Below, piece after piece: positions 33,828 through 44,831 of a stretch of DNA of 64,000 bases; positions within the stretch are counted from its first letter, which is position 1, and each line of letters begins with the position of its first letter. Source of the DNA: Pleurostoma richardsiae (Eukaryota; Ascomycota; Sordariomycetes; Calosphaeriales; Pleurostomataceae); assembly GCA_030052745.1 (NCBI GenBank), contig JANBVO010000006.1, forward strand, positions 1,025,520 through 1,089,519. Direction: 5' to 3'. The notes beneath the pieces are model-generated. The model had not been told where the DNA came from. It worked only from the letters and a program-made list of their open reading frames with translations, and ran no database searches. Made by a program: the position numbers and the translations under genes.

Positions 33828-35658
33828 ATGGCCACCACAGAGACTAAGGCACCGGTTCGCGACCTGGAGGTCCAACCGGACGTACAGGCAGGGGAGATGG
33901 AGTACGAGAAAGGAGAACTGGTTACGGCCTCCGGCCATATCCAGGAACTGGAGCGGAACTTTGTAAGAGACGGTACCTCCCGGGGCTGTTGTGGGAACCG
34001 CTGACTGACATTGGTATCAGAGCCTGATTAACATGTGTGCCGTGGCCATCGTTATAGGCAACTGCTGGGCTATCACAGGTGCCACTATTGTGAGATCTCT
34101 TAGGTAACTCTGTTTTAAATAGGTAGGAGGAAAGGCTGACATAGCTCGATAGACACTATCCATCTACAACGGAGGCTCACCAGGCGTTATATACGAATTG
34201 TAAAGAACCCCTGAGACGGTACCTCTAGCACCTGGACGTTGGCTTCTGCTTAGCTGACACCTACCCAGCATCGCTTCGGGTTTGTTTTACCTGCTTATCA
34301 CCGCGTCTCTTGCTGAGCTCGCGTCGGCCATCCCCTCAGCCGCCGGCGTGTACCACTGGGCCTCTGTCACCCCGGGCCGCCGCGTCGGCCGCGTCGTGGG
34401 CTTCTTCGCCGGCTACTGGAACTGTCTCGCGTATGCTTTCGGGGGCGCCTCGCTAGCGACCATCGCTAGCAGCGCCATAGTAGAGATGTACGCATTCACG
34501 CACCCAGACGTGGAGCCGCAGCGCTGGCAGGTCTTCGTCGTGTACATCGTGCTCATCTGGGGATCCACGCTGGTACTGCTCTTGGCCAACCGCTGGCTTC
34601 CGGCCATCAACAACTTGCTCATGTTCCTCTGCCTTGGGGGCTGCCTGGTCAGCATCATCGCCGTGGCGGCGCTGCCATCAACCACCGGCTCTGGGCATGC
34701 GACGGACAACTTTGTGTGGAAGGACTGGTATAACGGCACGGGCTATGCGAGCAACGGCCTGGTGTTCGTGCTGGGCATGTTTAACGCCTCGTTCAACATC
34801 GGCACTCCGGACTGCGCGACGCACATGGCAGAGGAGATCCCGCGGCCCGCCGTCAATATCCCAAAGGCCATGGCAGCGCAGATGGTCAGCAGCTTCCTGA
34901 CGACGCTCGTATACCTCATCGTGCTCTTCTACGCCATCACCAACTTCGAGGCCATCGCCGAGCTCGACGCCGAGTTCCCGCTCACGCCGATCTACATGCA
35001 GGTGGCGGGCTCCAAGGCCGGCGCGATCGGCCTCAGCGTGGTTGTGGTGCTACCCCTGATTGGCAGCGTCCTGGGCTCGATCATGACGTCCAGCCGTGTG
35101 TTCTGGACGCTGGCTCGAGATGACGCCGTGCCCTTCTCGGGAGTGTTCGCTCGCGTCAGCCCGAGGTGGAAGAACCCGTTCAACGCCATCCTCTTCATCG
35201 CCTGTTTTTGTGCGTGACCCTCCTCTCTCCTGTTATTAAAGACCCGAGGAGTCTCTTCCACGCTAACATCCGGTCACTCTTTTGCAGGCACGGTCATGGG
35301 CTGCGTCTATCTCGGCAGCCACACCGCATTCGAGGCCTTCGTGGGCTCCTTCGCGGTACTCACTACGCTGTCCTATCTCGCGGCGCTGCTGCCCCACCTC
35401 CTCCGGCGCAGGACGACCGTGCCCGCCGGCCCGATCTACATGAGAGGTGCTCTGGGATATGTTGTCAATGTCCTCTCGTGCGGGTTTATGCTTGTCTGGG
35501 TGGTGTTCTACTGTTTCCCCTACACCAAGGAGTTCACGGTGGAGTCTATGAACTGGTCGTCGCTGATGGCTGGAGGTCTCACTATCTTGGTGGGCGCATG
35601 GTGGCTTTACATTCAGGGGCGATACCAGGGCCCGCGGGTCCTGCTGGACTGTCCTTGA
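33828..35658 (+). CDS. Amino acid/choline-type permease (APC superfamily, ACT group)
   Basis: Five exons: 33828-33962, 34021-34089, 34153-34199, 34269-35209, 35288-35658; 520 residues. A hydrophilic N-terminal tail leads into ELERNFSLINMC, then CWAITGATITLSIYNGGSPGVIYE across two small exons, matching the first helices of fungal GABA/choline permeases. LAELASAIPSAAGVYHWASV, NSASFNIGT-like FNASFNIGTPDCATHMAEE and SSRVFWTLARDDAVPFS are hallmark segments. About 12 helices are present. The three small 5' exons (135, 69 and 47 nt) are typical of this group. It likely imports an amino acid, GABA or choline at the plasma membrane; substrate cannot be read from sequence. The upstream GATA sites fit nitrogen control. 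Confidence 0.9.
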
Positions 35659-37954
35659 ACGACCCAGACGGCGTGGCTGACCTCATCTTGCCCGCATTCC
35701 TTACTTTAGATCGCAGCTTTCTCTGGAAACCAGTAGTATCTATACCCTATGTCCTCTATCGCAATTGGAATATATATGCCTCGGATAGTGTCATCGTCTG
35801 CGTCTGTCTTGTCCGTCACTAACACACTAAAACAATCGCCGAGGTCAAGCAAGCGAGTATTTTAGTCGGAGTTCTAGAGGTCAACTAGCAGCTTCTCGTC
35901 GGGAGCCGTCGCTGCTGTCGCCCACTAGGTGGCCCCACAGGAAGGGTTCATCGGCCTTGTTTGAGGCGAGATTTCCGTCAGTGAAAGAACGATCAACCGA
36001 TCCAGTTCTTCAGCCGCCGCTAACACGGAGGTCCGAAGGGAGTAAGCCGGCGCAGGCCCTAAAAGTTCGCAGCCGGCTCGGCAGCTCCGAGGATCAAAGA
36101 AGAGCCCAGTGTAATAGTGAGTGTAACGTTAAATACGGAGCAGCTTTGCTCTCGTCAACCTCGGCTGTGGTGTTGGGTGACGTCTACAACCGACAACTCA
36201 GTTTGAGTCGTCAAAAGGTGCGATTAGTATTCTGGACGGTCCTGATGGTGTAGCATTTTTTGGTTGGTATGGAGGTCCGAGGCCGTGGAAGCGATGTTGC
36301 CTTGGGTTGAATGAGTACCGACATTAGAGCCGATAAGGAGGACATGGGAGACAAAGCGGCAGTTGGTGAAAGGGACTGATTAAAGAGATTACGTGGTTGG
36401 GACGTCACCCAGATAGATAGACAGAGATCTCCGACACGTGGATATCCACTGGTAGCAGCAGCAGCGCCTGCAGATTTCCCATCCTCCGTGTATCACCATT
36501 TTTGCCTCCCTTGGTTCGGATGCAATTCTGAGGAGTCTCGCCAATCCTAAGACACCGCTACGGAGTTTAAAGTACCTACACGTGTAGAGAACACCGCGTG
36601 TGAAACAAAAGATAATCGGGGTCCTGCGCTAACAGAAACGGGCCATGCATTCCAGAGAGATTGGAAGTCTGAAATCAGATATGACAAAATGGACAGAAAA
36701 TTGCTTTTCCTTTGGAGGCGCAACTGGGGGTCCCTGGATGCAGGCGGCCGCTGAACGCGTATTAGGAGACATAGAACATGGTTACTCTCCGCATAGGGAC
36801 AGAAACAGAAACAGACAACCCTGACTGACAACCGGGGAAAAGAAGAAAGAAACAAAATAGAAGGGTGTTGGGCAAAAGGAGACGAGCGAAAAAGCAAACA
36901 TGCACACCACCACTCTGATTGCGCGCACATGGCCATCCTGCAACATGCATCTCCAAGGGGGGAGACCGGGCGGTGGCGACCAATGGCCGGCCCGCCGCTT
37001 GAGTCGCATGCATCCTTCACCACGAGGCTCTTGCTAGCTGCCGCTTCTGCTGTGTTTCCAGATTCCCCAGCGCCGGCGCTGTTGGCTGCCAACCCTTCTG
37101 AGACCGCCCTCTCACAGGTCTCACAGCTGCCTCTGGGCGTGGTACCCCTGTCCACTCCTGCAGCAGAGCACATGGGAAAACGGGGCCAGCGCCGCCGCCA
37201 GCGCAGCCTGCGTTGTCCACTCACCTCTCACGCCCGAAAATTGTCACAGACCACCACCGCGCCAGCGTCCATTTATTACTTCTTTCCTGCTGGTACCTTT
37301 CCCAGCAATTACTGCCGCTGCCTGCCTACGTTGCCTTACCTGCTCCGTACTCCGCCGATCTTCCTGCCGTGTCTCTCCCTCTCTCCTTTTCTCCATCCGC
37401 CGTCTTCTCCATCCGATACGGCCTCTTTCGTCTCCCAGCACCTCCGGAGCGTCGAATCCGCCTGTTCCCCCCTAACCGGCCCCCGCTGCGTCTCAATCCC
37501 GCCCACAATCCTTCGTCGTCCGGCATCCTTGCTACTCAGTCAGTGCGCTCCATCGGCGTCTTGTGTCTCAGACCCCTGGGCCACGAGAGATTGGGCACGA
37601 CACACGAGCATTGCCGCTGCTATATCCTATCTGGGACAATACACCGCTACGTACGAGTTTATCGTGCAACAAACGGATCGAGCCCACGAGCCAGACCAGC
37701 CCTCGTCCTCTTCCTTTGAGCTTCTTCTGCTGGAGTCCACCACCCACCGAGCCGACCTCTCTTTCACGTCAATAGCTCCCGACCACCGACTCGCACCGCT
37801 GCCCATTACCCCTAAAAGCATCGCCGGCCTTCCTGACGACTCGATACGGCATTGTCAGCAACGACAAAATATAATGAGCTGTCCGTCACGGCTTCATTAG
37901 TCCCCTTTTCAATCTCGACCGTCCCGGGGCCAGGAGACCGCCAGCCTTGCCATC
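35659..37954. other. Intergenic and probable long leader of the kinase gene
   Basis: 2.3 kb without a supported gene. The last ~780 bp are C/T-rich. Between 37175 and 37873 the plus strand has no ATG while the minus strand has nine, suggesting a long transcribed leader (see finding). A uORF is listed separately. Confidence 0.5.
37874..37900 (+). other. Upstream ORF (8 codons) before the YANK kinase
   Basis: Reads MSCPSRLH then TAG, 54 nt before the kinase ATG, and is the first ATG after ~700 nt without one. A translational control role is inference. Confidence 0.4.
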
Positions 37955-40133
37955 ATGGGCAACAGCCAAGGCAAGCCCGTCGAGTTCGACGGTGAAGGTA
38001 ATTTCCAGCTCGCTGTATTTCAGATATCGTCTAGACGCCTCCGTGTGCGCCTTCCCGGGCGCCTGTCAATGCTGATTGGCTCTGTGGACAGTGAACCTGA
38101 ATCATTTCAAGCTTCTTCGGGTCGTCGGAAGAGGCGCCTTCGGCAAGGTCCGCATCGTCGAGCGGAAAGATACCGGCTTGTCCTTCGCACTGAAGTACAT
38201 CCGAAAAGATGAAGGTGAGCTTCAGCATATTGATCCCCCCGGGAGCTCTCTGGCCCATTGCCCCCGACTGCTGGATCTAACACTGTCTGTGGTGTAGTTG
38301 TTCGATCCGAAAGCGTCCGCAACATTATTCGGGAGAGACGGATGCTCGAACATGTCAACCACCCCTTTATTTGCAACTTGCGGTACAGCTTTCAAGACAT
38401 TGAGTACATGTACGTCCCTTCTCCCTCTCGCTGGCTGCTACCGCCCTTCTACGGCTAATTGAGCCGATGGCTAACTCTTACTGCTCAGGTACCTCGTCGT
38501 GGATCTTATGAGCGGCGGCGACCTTCGGTTTCACATCTCGAGGAAGACCTTCACCGAAGATGCTGTTAGGTTTTGGATTGCCGAGCTTGGATGTGCACTG
38601 AGATACATACACGGCCAAGGCATCATTCATCGTGATATAAAACCGGACAACGTGCTCCTGGATGCTGATGGCCACGTCCATCTGACGGACTTCGTATGAC
38701 ACCCAAAGCTTCACCCTAAAGATCTCTGGGCTAACCAGACGCAGAACGTTGCCTCGGATATCGTACCCGGCCGAATCCTTACAAGCAAGTCCGGCACGTT
38801 AGCATATCTCGCGCCCGAGGTCTACAGCGGGAAGGGATACGACTGGAGAGCCGATTGGTGGTCCCTGGGCGTTTTGTTCTACGAGTGCATCTACAACAAG
38901 GTGCGTCATCTAGTAATGGACATGTTGCTGTAGACCGAGATGGTTGGGCACATGACTGCCGTGCTCCTATCACGGAAACGAAGCTAACCAGCTGGCTTAC
39001 ACAGAGACCGTTTGAGGGTAACTCAGAAACATCACTGAGCAATGTCGTTCAGCAAGCCAACCCACGGTATCCGATCACGTCACCGCCCGTGTCCCTCTCG
39101 TGTCTCTACGCCATCAAGGACTGCTTGCAGGTGAACCCAGAGAAGCGATTAGGCTCGACTTGGGAGAGCTTCACGCGGCACGAGTTCTTCCAGATTATTG
39201 ACTTCGAGGCGCTGGAGAGGAAGGAGATTGAGCCGGTATTTGTTCCATCTTCTGAGAAGACGAACTTTGATGCAACATACGATCTCGAAGAGCTCCTTCT
39301 CGAGGAGGCACCCCTGGAGGCACGAGCTCGGAGACAGAAGCCACGAGAGCGCCTAAAGGACGACGCAACGGAGAAGGAAATTAGGGAAGAGGAGCTGTAC
39401 AAGATGATCGAGACGGATTTCCGACCATTTGATTATACGCTGGCGGCCTATAAGAAGTATGTGTTGCTCCGCGATTCACCGGCCACGAAGCAAGTACTAA
39501 TTCCAATGATTCAGGATCACCGAACAACAAGGAGAGGTCGGGCCTTCCGGATCCGTCCCTGTCGAGTGCGCTGCGGCGCCCGCACCAATTCCCGAGGCCG
39601 AGCAGCCCCAAGCTCTGACGACAGACGAGGCCCGCCCAGCCTCGCAAGCGACCCAGAACTCGAACGGCGCCGCTATCCAGCCCCAGTTCCAGCAGCCCGC
39701 GCCGCAGCCGCCGATGTCGACACCTAAGAAGTCGACGGACGGCGGCAGCCCCAACTCGCACCGCAGCCGTCCCAGCAGCAGCCACGGCCGGCAGCGCACG
39801 ACGCCGGCGCGGCCCCCGCCTCTCCCCCCTTATCCGACCTCATACACTAGCACGAAGCCCAGCCGCGGCGGGCCGAAGGGGATCTTCGTCGAGAGCCCCA
39901 CGGGCGGCGTCCAGGTCACGCTTGACGGCGGAGGCAGCTGGTCCGACCTCGCGAGGCAGGACGCGACCCTCCCCGCGGATGCGGCGGGCGCCAGTCATGA
40001 CCCAACGAAGGTCGATGCCGGCTCCGGTGGCGTGTTCGGGTTCCTCAGTAGGAAGAAGGGGCGTGGGAACAGCCCCAAGCCCAAGGAGAGGGGCGTGCTG
40101 GGGAAGGAAGGGGCACGGGTCATCATCGGCTGA
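37955..40133 (+). CDS. YANK (STK32)-type AGC serine/threonine kinase
   Basis: Seven exons: 37955-37997, 38092-38214, 38298-38409, 38489-38693, 38745-38900, 39005-39456, 39515-40133; 569 residues. MGNSQGKP at the start is a candidate N-myristoylation signal (Gly2). Kinase motifs: Gly loop GRGAFGKV at 27-34, Lys49, HRDIKPDN with Asp142, and TDFN with Asp160; the DFG glycine is Asn162, as is usual in YANK kinases. The activation segment and [20 protein letters not shown] are intact, so it should be active. A C-terminal AGC-like extension is followed by a Pro/Ser-rich tail ending in a Lys-rich stretch. The 51-nt fourth intron is the shortest in the window. Substrates are not known for fungal members. 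Confidence 0.92.
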
Positions 40134-41890
40134 AGATACCGTCGTGCATTTTCATTATTTGAAGGTTTGGCCTGTGCACCGAATATCCCGTATCGACACT
40201 TTGCAACAGGTCGACGGGTCTCAACCACTCGACTCAGTATGTAAGACGGTGGGTTCACTCATCCACTCCACCCCGAACGAGATCACGCAGCATTCAATGT
40301 TCTCAAGGACTGCCGCGAAACTGTAACCCCCGGCAAATGGGGGTTTCTCTTGCGCGCCAGTTGACGAAGTTCATGATCCGGCATACTCCCGTTGCCGTAT
40401 GTCGAAAACAAGAAGAAATCAGCTCCAGACCAGATGCAACACTCTTACCATCTCCAAGATCTCGAAGGAAAGGTCCGGCGTACCCGGGCGACGAACTGTT
40501 TCTGCATTGTTCCTTTTTGGACCCAGCCATCTGGCTCTGGTCATTATGGGTTTAATCGATGTCGCCTTACGCCAATTCAGACTCACCCGTACGAGCGTTC
40601 GACAGACTGATGAAGCAGTCGGTCAGTATCAGACATACGCGCGAGCCTTGCATATACACCTGCGTTCTCCTTCCCGTCTCCAGGGCTGAAGCTACGCACG
40701 GTCTCGGACTATTGTGTCTCGCGGTTATACTACGCCTGATGTGTTCATACGGAGGGGAGGCAAGCACCAGCATTCTCAAATGTATACCATTTTATTCTTT
40801 TTTTGCTCTTTGTTTCCTTTCCGCGGAGGGACCAGCCCAGCTCTACAGGACCCCCCAGCCCTAGCCAGTCTTGCAACGATCCTTTCGAAGAGCATCTCAA
40901 GCGGGAGAAGGAGGGGGTGGGCCAAGGACAACAGACACATGGCAGTAGCGAAATGGTGGTAGCCTGCTGTGTCTTTTTTCTTGTTTGTTTGGTACAACCT
41001 CACCGGTCATTATATATACCCTGCGGGGGAGAGGGGGGAGGGAGGAGTCAGCAAGCATACTGTGTGTGTTGGTCTTTTTTTTCTCCATGATAGAAGGGGA
41101 GAGGGGGAAAGAAAGCGTTTCCATTTTGAGCGGCTGCTGTTGGCTCTTGAGGAGAGGTGTATATTCACCTAGCATACCCATACAATACATACCAGGTACC
41201 TCCCACCCGAGCTACGCCTTACTTGACTTGTCGGTCTAGAGCCGAGAGCACGCGTTAATCCTGGTTTCATGGGGGCAAATGTCTAATTGGACGTCAAAGG
41301 CTGGGGTTCACATCATCCCGCTCCGGGCTCACGATGGGCTACTGTGGGTAATGTAATACAAGGTCGTTTCTGTCTGCTCCTATTCAGCGAAAGCCAACTC
41401 GGAAAAGAGAACACCAGCGAGAGCAGATAAACCACTTTCAATCCTCGACTCGTATCTGATTCATATCATCCCCGGGTTGGGGAAGAGACCCCCAACATCG
41501 TTTCATTCATATCCCCCCCTTTCTGTATCCTCCCAGTCTCTCATCCAGCTAGCTGATTCATTTCAACTTCAGCCGGGCCTACCTCAAAAGAGTCTGCCTC
41601 CTGAGTGAGAATTGAAGTCCAATGAATGAGTTTTGTTGTCCGAAAGGCGATCGTAAATGGCGATCGCGACTCTCAAGCAAGCATTCCTGTTTTCCTCATG
41701 AAAAACGCCGTGCCCCACGGAGAGTTACGCTGTGGTAGACTCTCATTGCTGTCCCTGTGCCTATTCCATCCGGATATGGCCGAACTCCCCGGGGCGGTAA
41801 ATGATCGAGCCCAAAGAACCTTTCCTAAAGGATGCTTGCATGGAGTCCAGATGTTGTACAGATGGTTGCTGCCATTCCCCCGAGAACCAG
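40134..41890. other. Intergenic between convergent kinase and AP-1 genes
   Basis: 1.76 kb with both 3' regions. It includes a G-rich segment at 41025-41042 and purine-rich runs to about 41115. No gene is supported. Confidence 0.5.
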
Positions 41891-43851
41891 CTAGGGCTGC
41901 GCCTTGACTGCTGAGAAGTTGCACTGCTCCAGCTCCTTCTCATTCTTCCCGAGGTACTTCTGCATCACGTTCTTGAAGTCCTTCTCGTCAACCACCGCAC
42001 CGGAACCGGAGCACTTGGCCTTCTTCTGAAGGTCTGAGCACAACCCTTCCAGGTCGAAATCGCCGTTCTGGACCTTCGGGCAGTTCTGCAGCTTCTCCCT
42101 GTTGATGGTGTTAGACAGTCTGGTGGGTTCAACATCGAGGCCTGAAAGCTCGTACCATATCTTGTTGCAGGTGAGGAGCTGGCCATCAGTGCCGACCTGG
42201 ATAGGCTCGTCATTGTTCTTGGCCTCATCAATCTGTGAAATGAGATCCTTCTTGTGCAACATGGGACTCGGCGCCATATTGTACGGCGTGGTGAAGTCCA
42301 CGTCGAACGCATCGTTGAAGAAGCTGTCGTCGAACCCGCCGTTGCCCAAGATGTTGTCTTGCGGCTCCCGATAGTCTCCAAAGAGCTGAGGCTCAAACTG
42401 GAAGCTGTTGTTCGCGGATAGCCAATTGAAATCATTCATGTCGACAGAAGCGAAATGTCCAAAATCTGCAGAGTGGTTTAGCATTGTAGTCATAGAAAAC
42501 ACAGGTCAGGCAAAGTGGCCGGTGAGCCGCCGTCCAAGGAACAGGTGGTCTCACCTTGAGGTCGATTATTGTGCGTGGACTGTTCTTCTCCAATAGTCGT
42601 CATCGTGTCGACGGGCTTGAAGCCCACGGGTGATTGATTGAAGGGCTCTGGGGACGTGCCACAAGAGGAGCTCGCTGCGCCATTAGAGTTTGAATTCGAT
42701 GACGCCGATGGTGAGCTCGTTGCAGTCGGCACCCCGCTGTAGTGAGAGTCGAGACTGGTTCTAGAAGTCATAGCAGCACCGTTGTTTGACATGGGCGGAG
42801 TGAACAGCGCGGAGAACTTGGCCAAATCGTCCTTGGTCTGCTGGTCGAGCCCACCCGTATACCTAGAGCTAGCGGAGCTGACACTGCCCTTTGTCTTGTC
42901 CACTGGGCTGGTGTGGTCGCTGGGAGACCGTGTAACCTGGGGCGACTTCGTGGAAACAGCCGAAGGGGTCCTGCCATTCACACTGCTAGAGTTGGCTGGC
43001 GAGGGACCCGGAAGGGAACCGAACTTAGGGAACTCAAACTGGAAGTTGACATCGTTCAAGTTGTTGATAATAGGTTGGCCGAATGGTCGAGAAGGGGCTT
43101 GGCTAGTTGACCGGCTGGTTGCCAGCGACGACAAACGCTTCTTGTATTGGCTCAGTTCGACCGTCATTTTCTCAACCTGAGCACGGAGTAAAGTGTTCTC
43201 ATGGTTGGCCGTCTCAGACGCCTTCTCCAGCTCTGCGACCTTAGTTTCGAGGTCTTTAAGATGCTTCTCCTTGCGCTCTCTGAAAGCTCGCTGGGCGGCG
43301 CGGTTCTGGGCTTTCCGCTTCTGTATTGCAGCATCGTCAGCAAATGAGATCCGCAAAGAACCTGACTGGAGGTCTCGCCGGGGCTTACGTACCGAACTTG
43401 GCTCCGTGGTGAGCGGCTTCCGTCCAGGCTTCTTGGCGATCTTCTCGCCGCTCTCGCGCCTCTTTGGGTCTCCGTCGTCGTCCTCATCATCATCATCGGG
43501 ATGACTACGCTTATCCGGGTTGTCATTATTCTCAGACTCGGGTTTGGAGGCGGAGGAAGAGGCACCGGGCAGGTCCCCGATCATCTTCGGCTGGCCGGTA
43601 TTGCTGAAGTCAAAGTCGAAGCTGGAGTCGCCGCCGAAGTCATAGTCATAGTCGAGGAAAGGGCTCTCCTGCATGCCGCTCATATCCGAATGCTGAACGG
43701 ACTCGTTGAGGGAGGCAGGAGAGAGATTAACAGCGTTGTTGGATGGGGAATTGGTAGGCTGCTTGTTGGAATTGAGAGCAGCAAACAGGAGATTCTGCTG
43801 CTGCGGGGTGAGGACAAAGTCCGAGAGGGGGTTGTGGACGGTCGAAGTCAT
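41891..43851 (-). CDS. AP1: AP-1-like bZIP transcription factor (Yap1/Pap1 type)
   Basis: Three exons on the minus strand: 43851-43393, 43320-42555, 42465-41891; 599 residues. The basic region (KRKAQNRAAQRAFRERKEKHL) begins exactly at exon 2 with the leucine zipper behind it; QNRAAQRAFRER is the Yap-type DNA-contact sequence. The protein has only six cysteines, at about 373, 508, 537, 551, 560 and 590. The first lies in SCGTSPEP (n-CRD) and the rest in the c-CRD, which also holds the nuclear export-type segment GLCSDLQKKAKC. In this family oxidation forms disulfides that hide the export signal, so the factor builds up in the nucleus and turns on antioxidant and efflux genes. Intron 1 is 72 nt, in frame and stop-free, and abuts the basic region. 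Confidence 0.95.
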
Positions 43852-44424
43852 GGTGTAACAACGTCGACGAGGACGATAGACAGGATATCAGATGGTTCAG
43901 TCTCGAAGGACAGCGGGATATTCCCAGGCGAGGAGTAGACGCTCTTCGAGCACACTCCGTCCTCCCAAGAATGGTAGGGAGAGATGAATGCGACCGCAAT
44001 TGGTGTTGATCAGAGCAGGGTTCACAGATGATACAAGCAAAGGGATAGCAAGAGACCAGCGAGCACCGTCAGCCCGCTGGTTTGAAGGCGTGGAAAGTAT
44101 GATGTCTCGATACCGAGACGCCAAGTGGTGAATATCAAACCCGTCTTGGAGGCAGAGTGATGACGTCTGAATATGTCGCGGAAGAGAAGAAGAAAGCTCG
44201 CCTCCGATGGATGGGGTGGCAGTTGAGGAGCAGGTGGTAGGTAGTAGGTAGGTAGCGACTACGGAAGAACAAAGGGCCCAGGCAGGAACGGCAGACCGGA
44301 TCCTCCTGTGCGATGTGCGCGTAGGATGAGGGCAGCAACCAGCGAGCAGCAGGCAAGCGAAGGGGGTGGAGGGTGGAAGAAAAGTTGCGGCCTGTCCGCC
44401 TGACGAGATTTGTATCTTGTTGCC

Positions 44425-44431
44425 TGACTCA
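44425..44431. promoter_or_regulatory. TGACTCA site upstream of AP-1
   Basis: A perfect TGACTCA, the Gcn4/CPC1 and AP-1 class consensus, lies ~570 bp upstream of the AP-1 ATG. A 7-mer can occur by chance. Confidence 0.3.
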
Positions 44432-44639
44432 CTCGGGGGACGGTCGATAGGATAGAGTGTGACGCCTTCCCCGATCGAGGAGATTTGGAAGGGGTATCCA
44501 GGGGCCTCTGTGTGTATTTGCGGGTGAGATGGACGCAGATGGTATGGGTGCTGCAAAAGGTGAGGCCACGGGTGAGGCGAAAAGAGTGGAATAGCGATGG
44601 AAGCTCCCAATGCTTGGGGGAGGACGATACGGATCAGGT

Positions 44640-44685
44640 GGGAGGGGGGGAGGAGGGGGGCTGGGCTGGGCTAGGCTGGGGTGGG
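44640..44685 (+). repeat. G-rich tract with G-quadruplex potential
   Basis: At least six runs of three or more G lie within 46 bases, including runs of 7 and 6, joined by loops of 1-7 bases. On the AP-1 sense strand this is C-rich. Structure formation is inference. Confidence 0.55.
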
Positions 44686-44831
44686 TGTCTTCGATGGAGG
44701 GGTGTGGAAAGAATCTGATGTGCAATTTGTCAGCACCAAAAGACTGAGGATCGAAGGTCAAAGAGAGCCGCGCTCACCAGCGAAAAGAGAAAAGAGGGAA
44801 CACTAGAAAGGATTTGACGGCCCTTACAGGG

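Larger units (their letters stand above)
43852..44831 (-). promoter_or_regulatory. Probable long ATG-free 5' leader and proximal promoter of AP-1
   Basis: Reading on the AP-1 (minus) strand there is no ATG in these ~980 bases, while the plus strand has about 18. This is expected of a long transcribed leader cleared of upstream starts. The transcription start is not visible. A TGACTCA site and a G-rich block lie inside. Confidence 0.45.

Noticed and set aside
36547-37224. 225-codon minus-strand open frame
   Set aside because: It overlaps the region that looks like the kinase leader and has no conserved feature.
41025-41042. Possible G-quadruplex in the kinase/AP-1 intergenic region
   Set aside because: Only three clear G runs; weaker than the tract at 44640.
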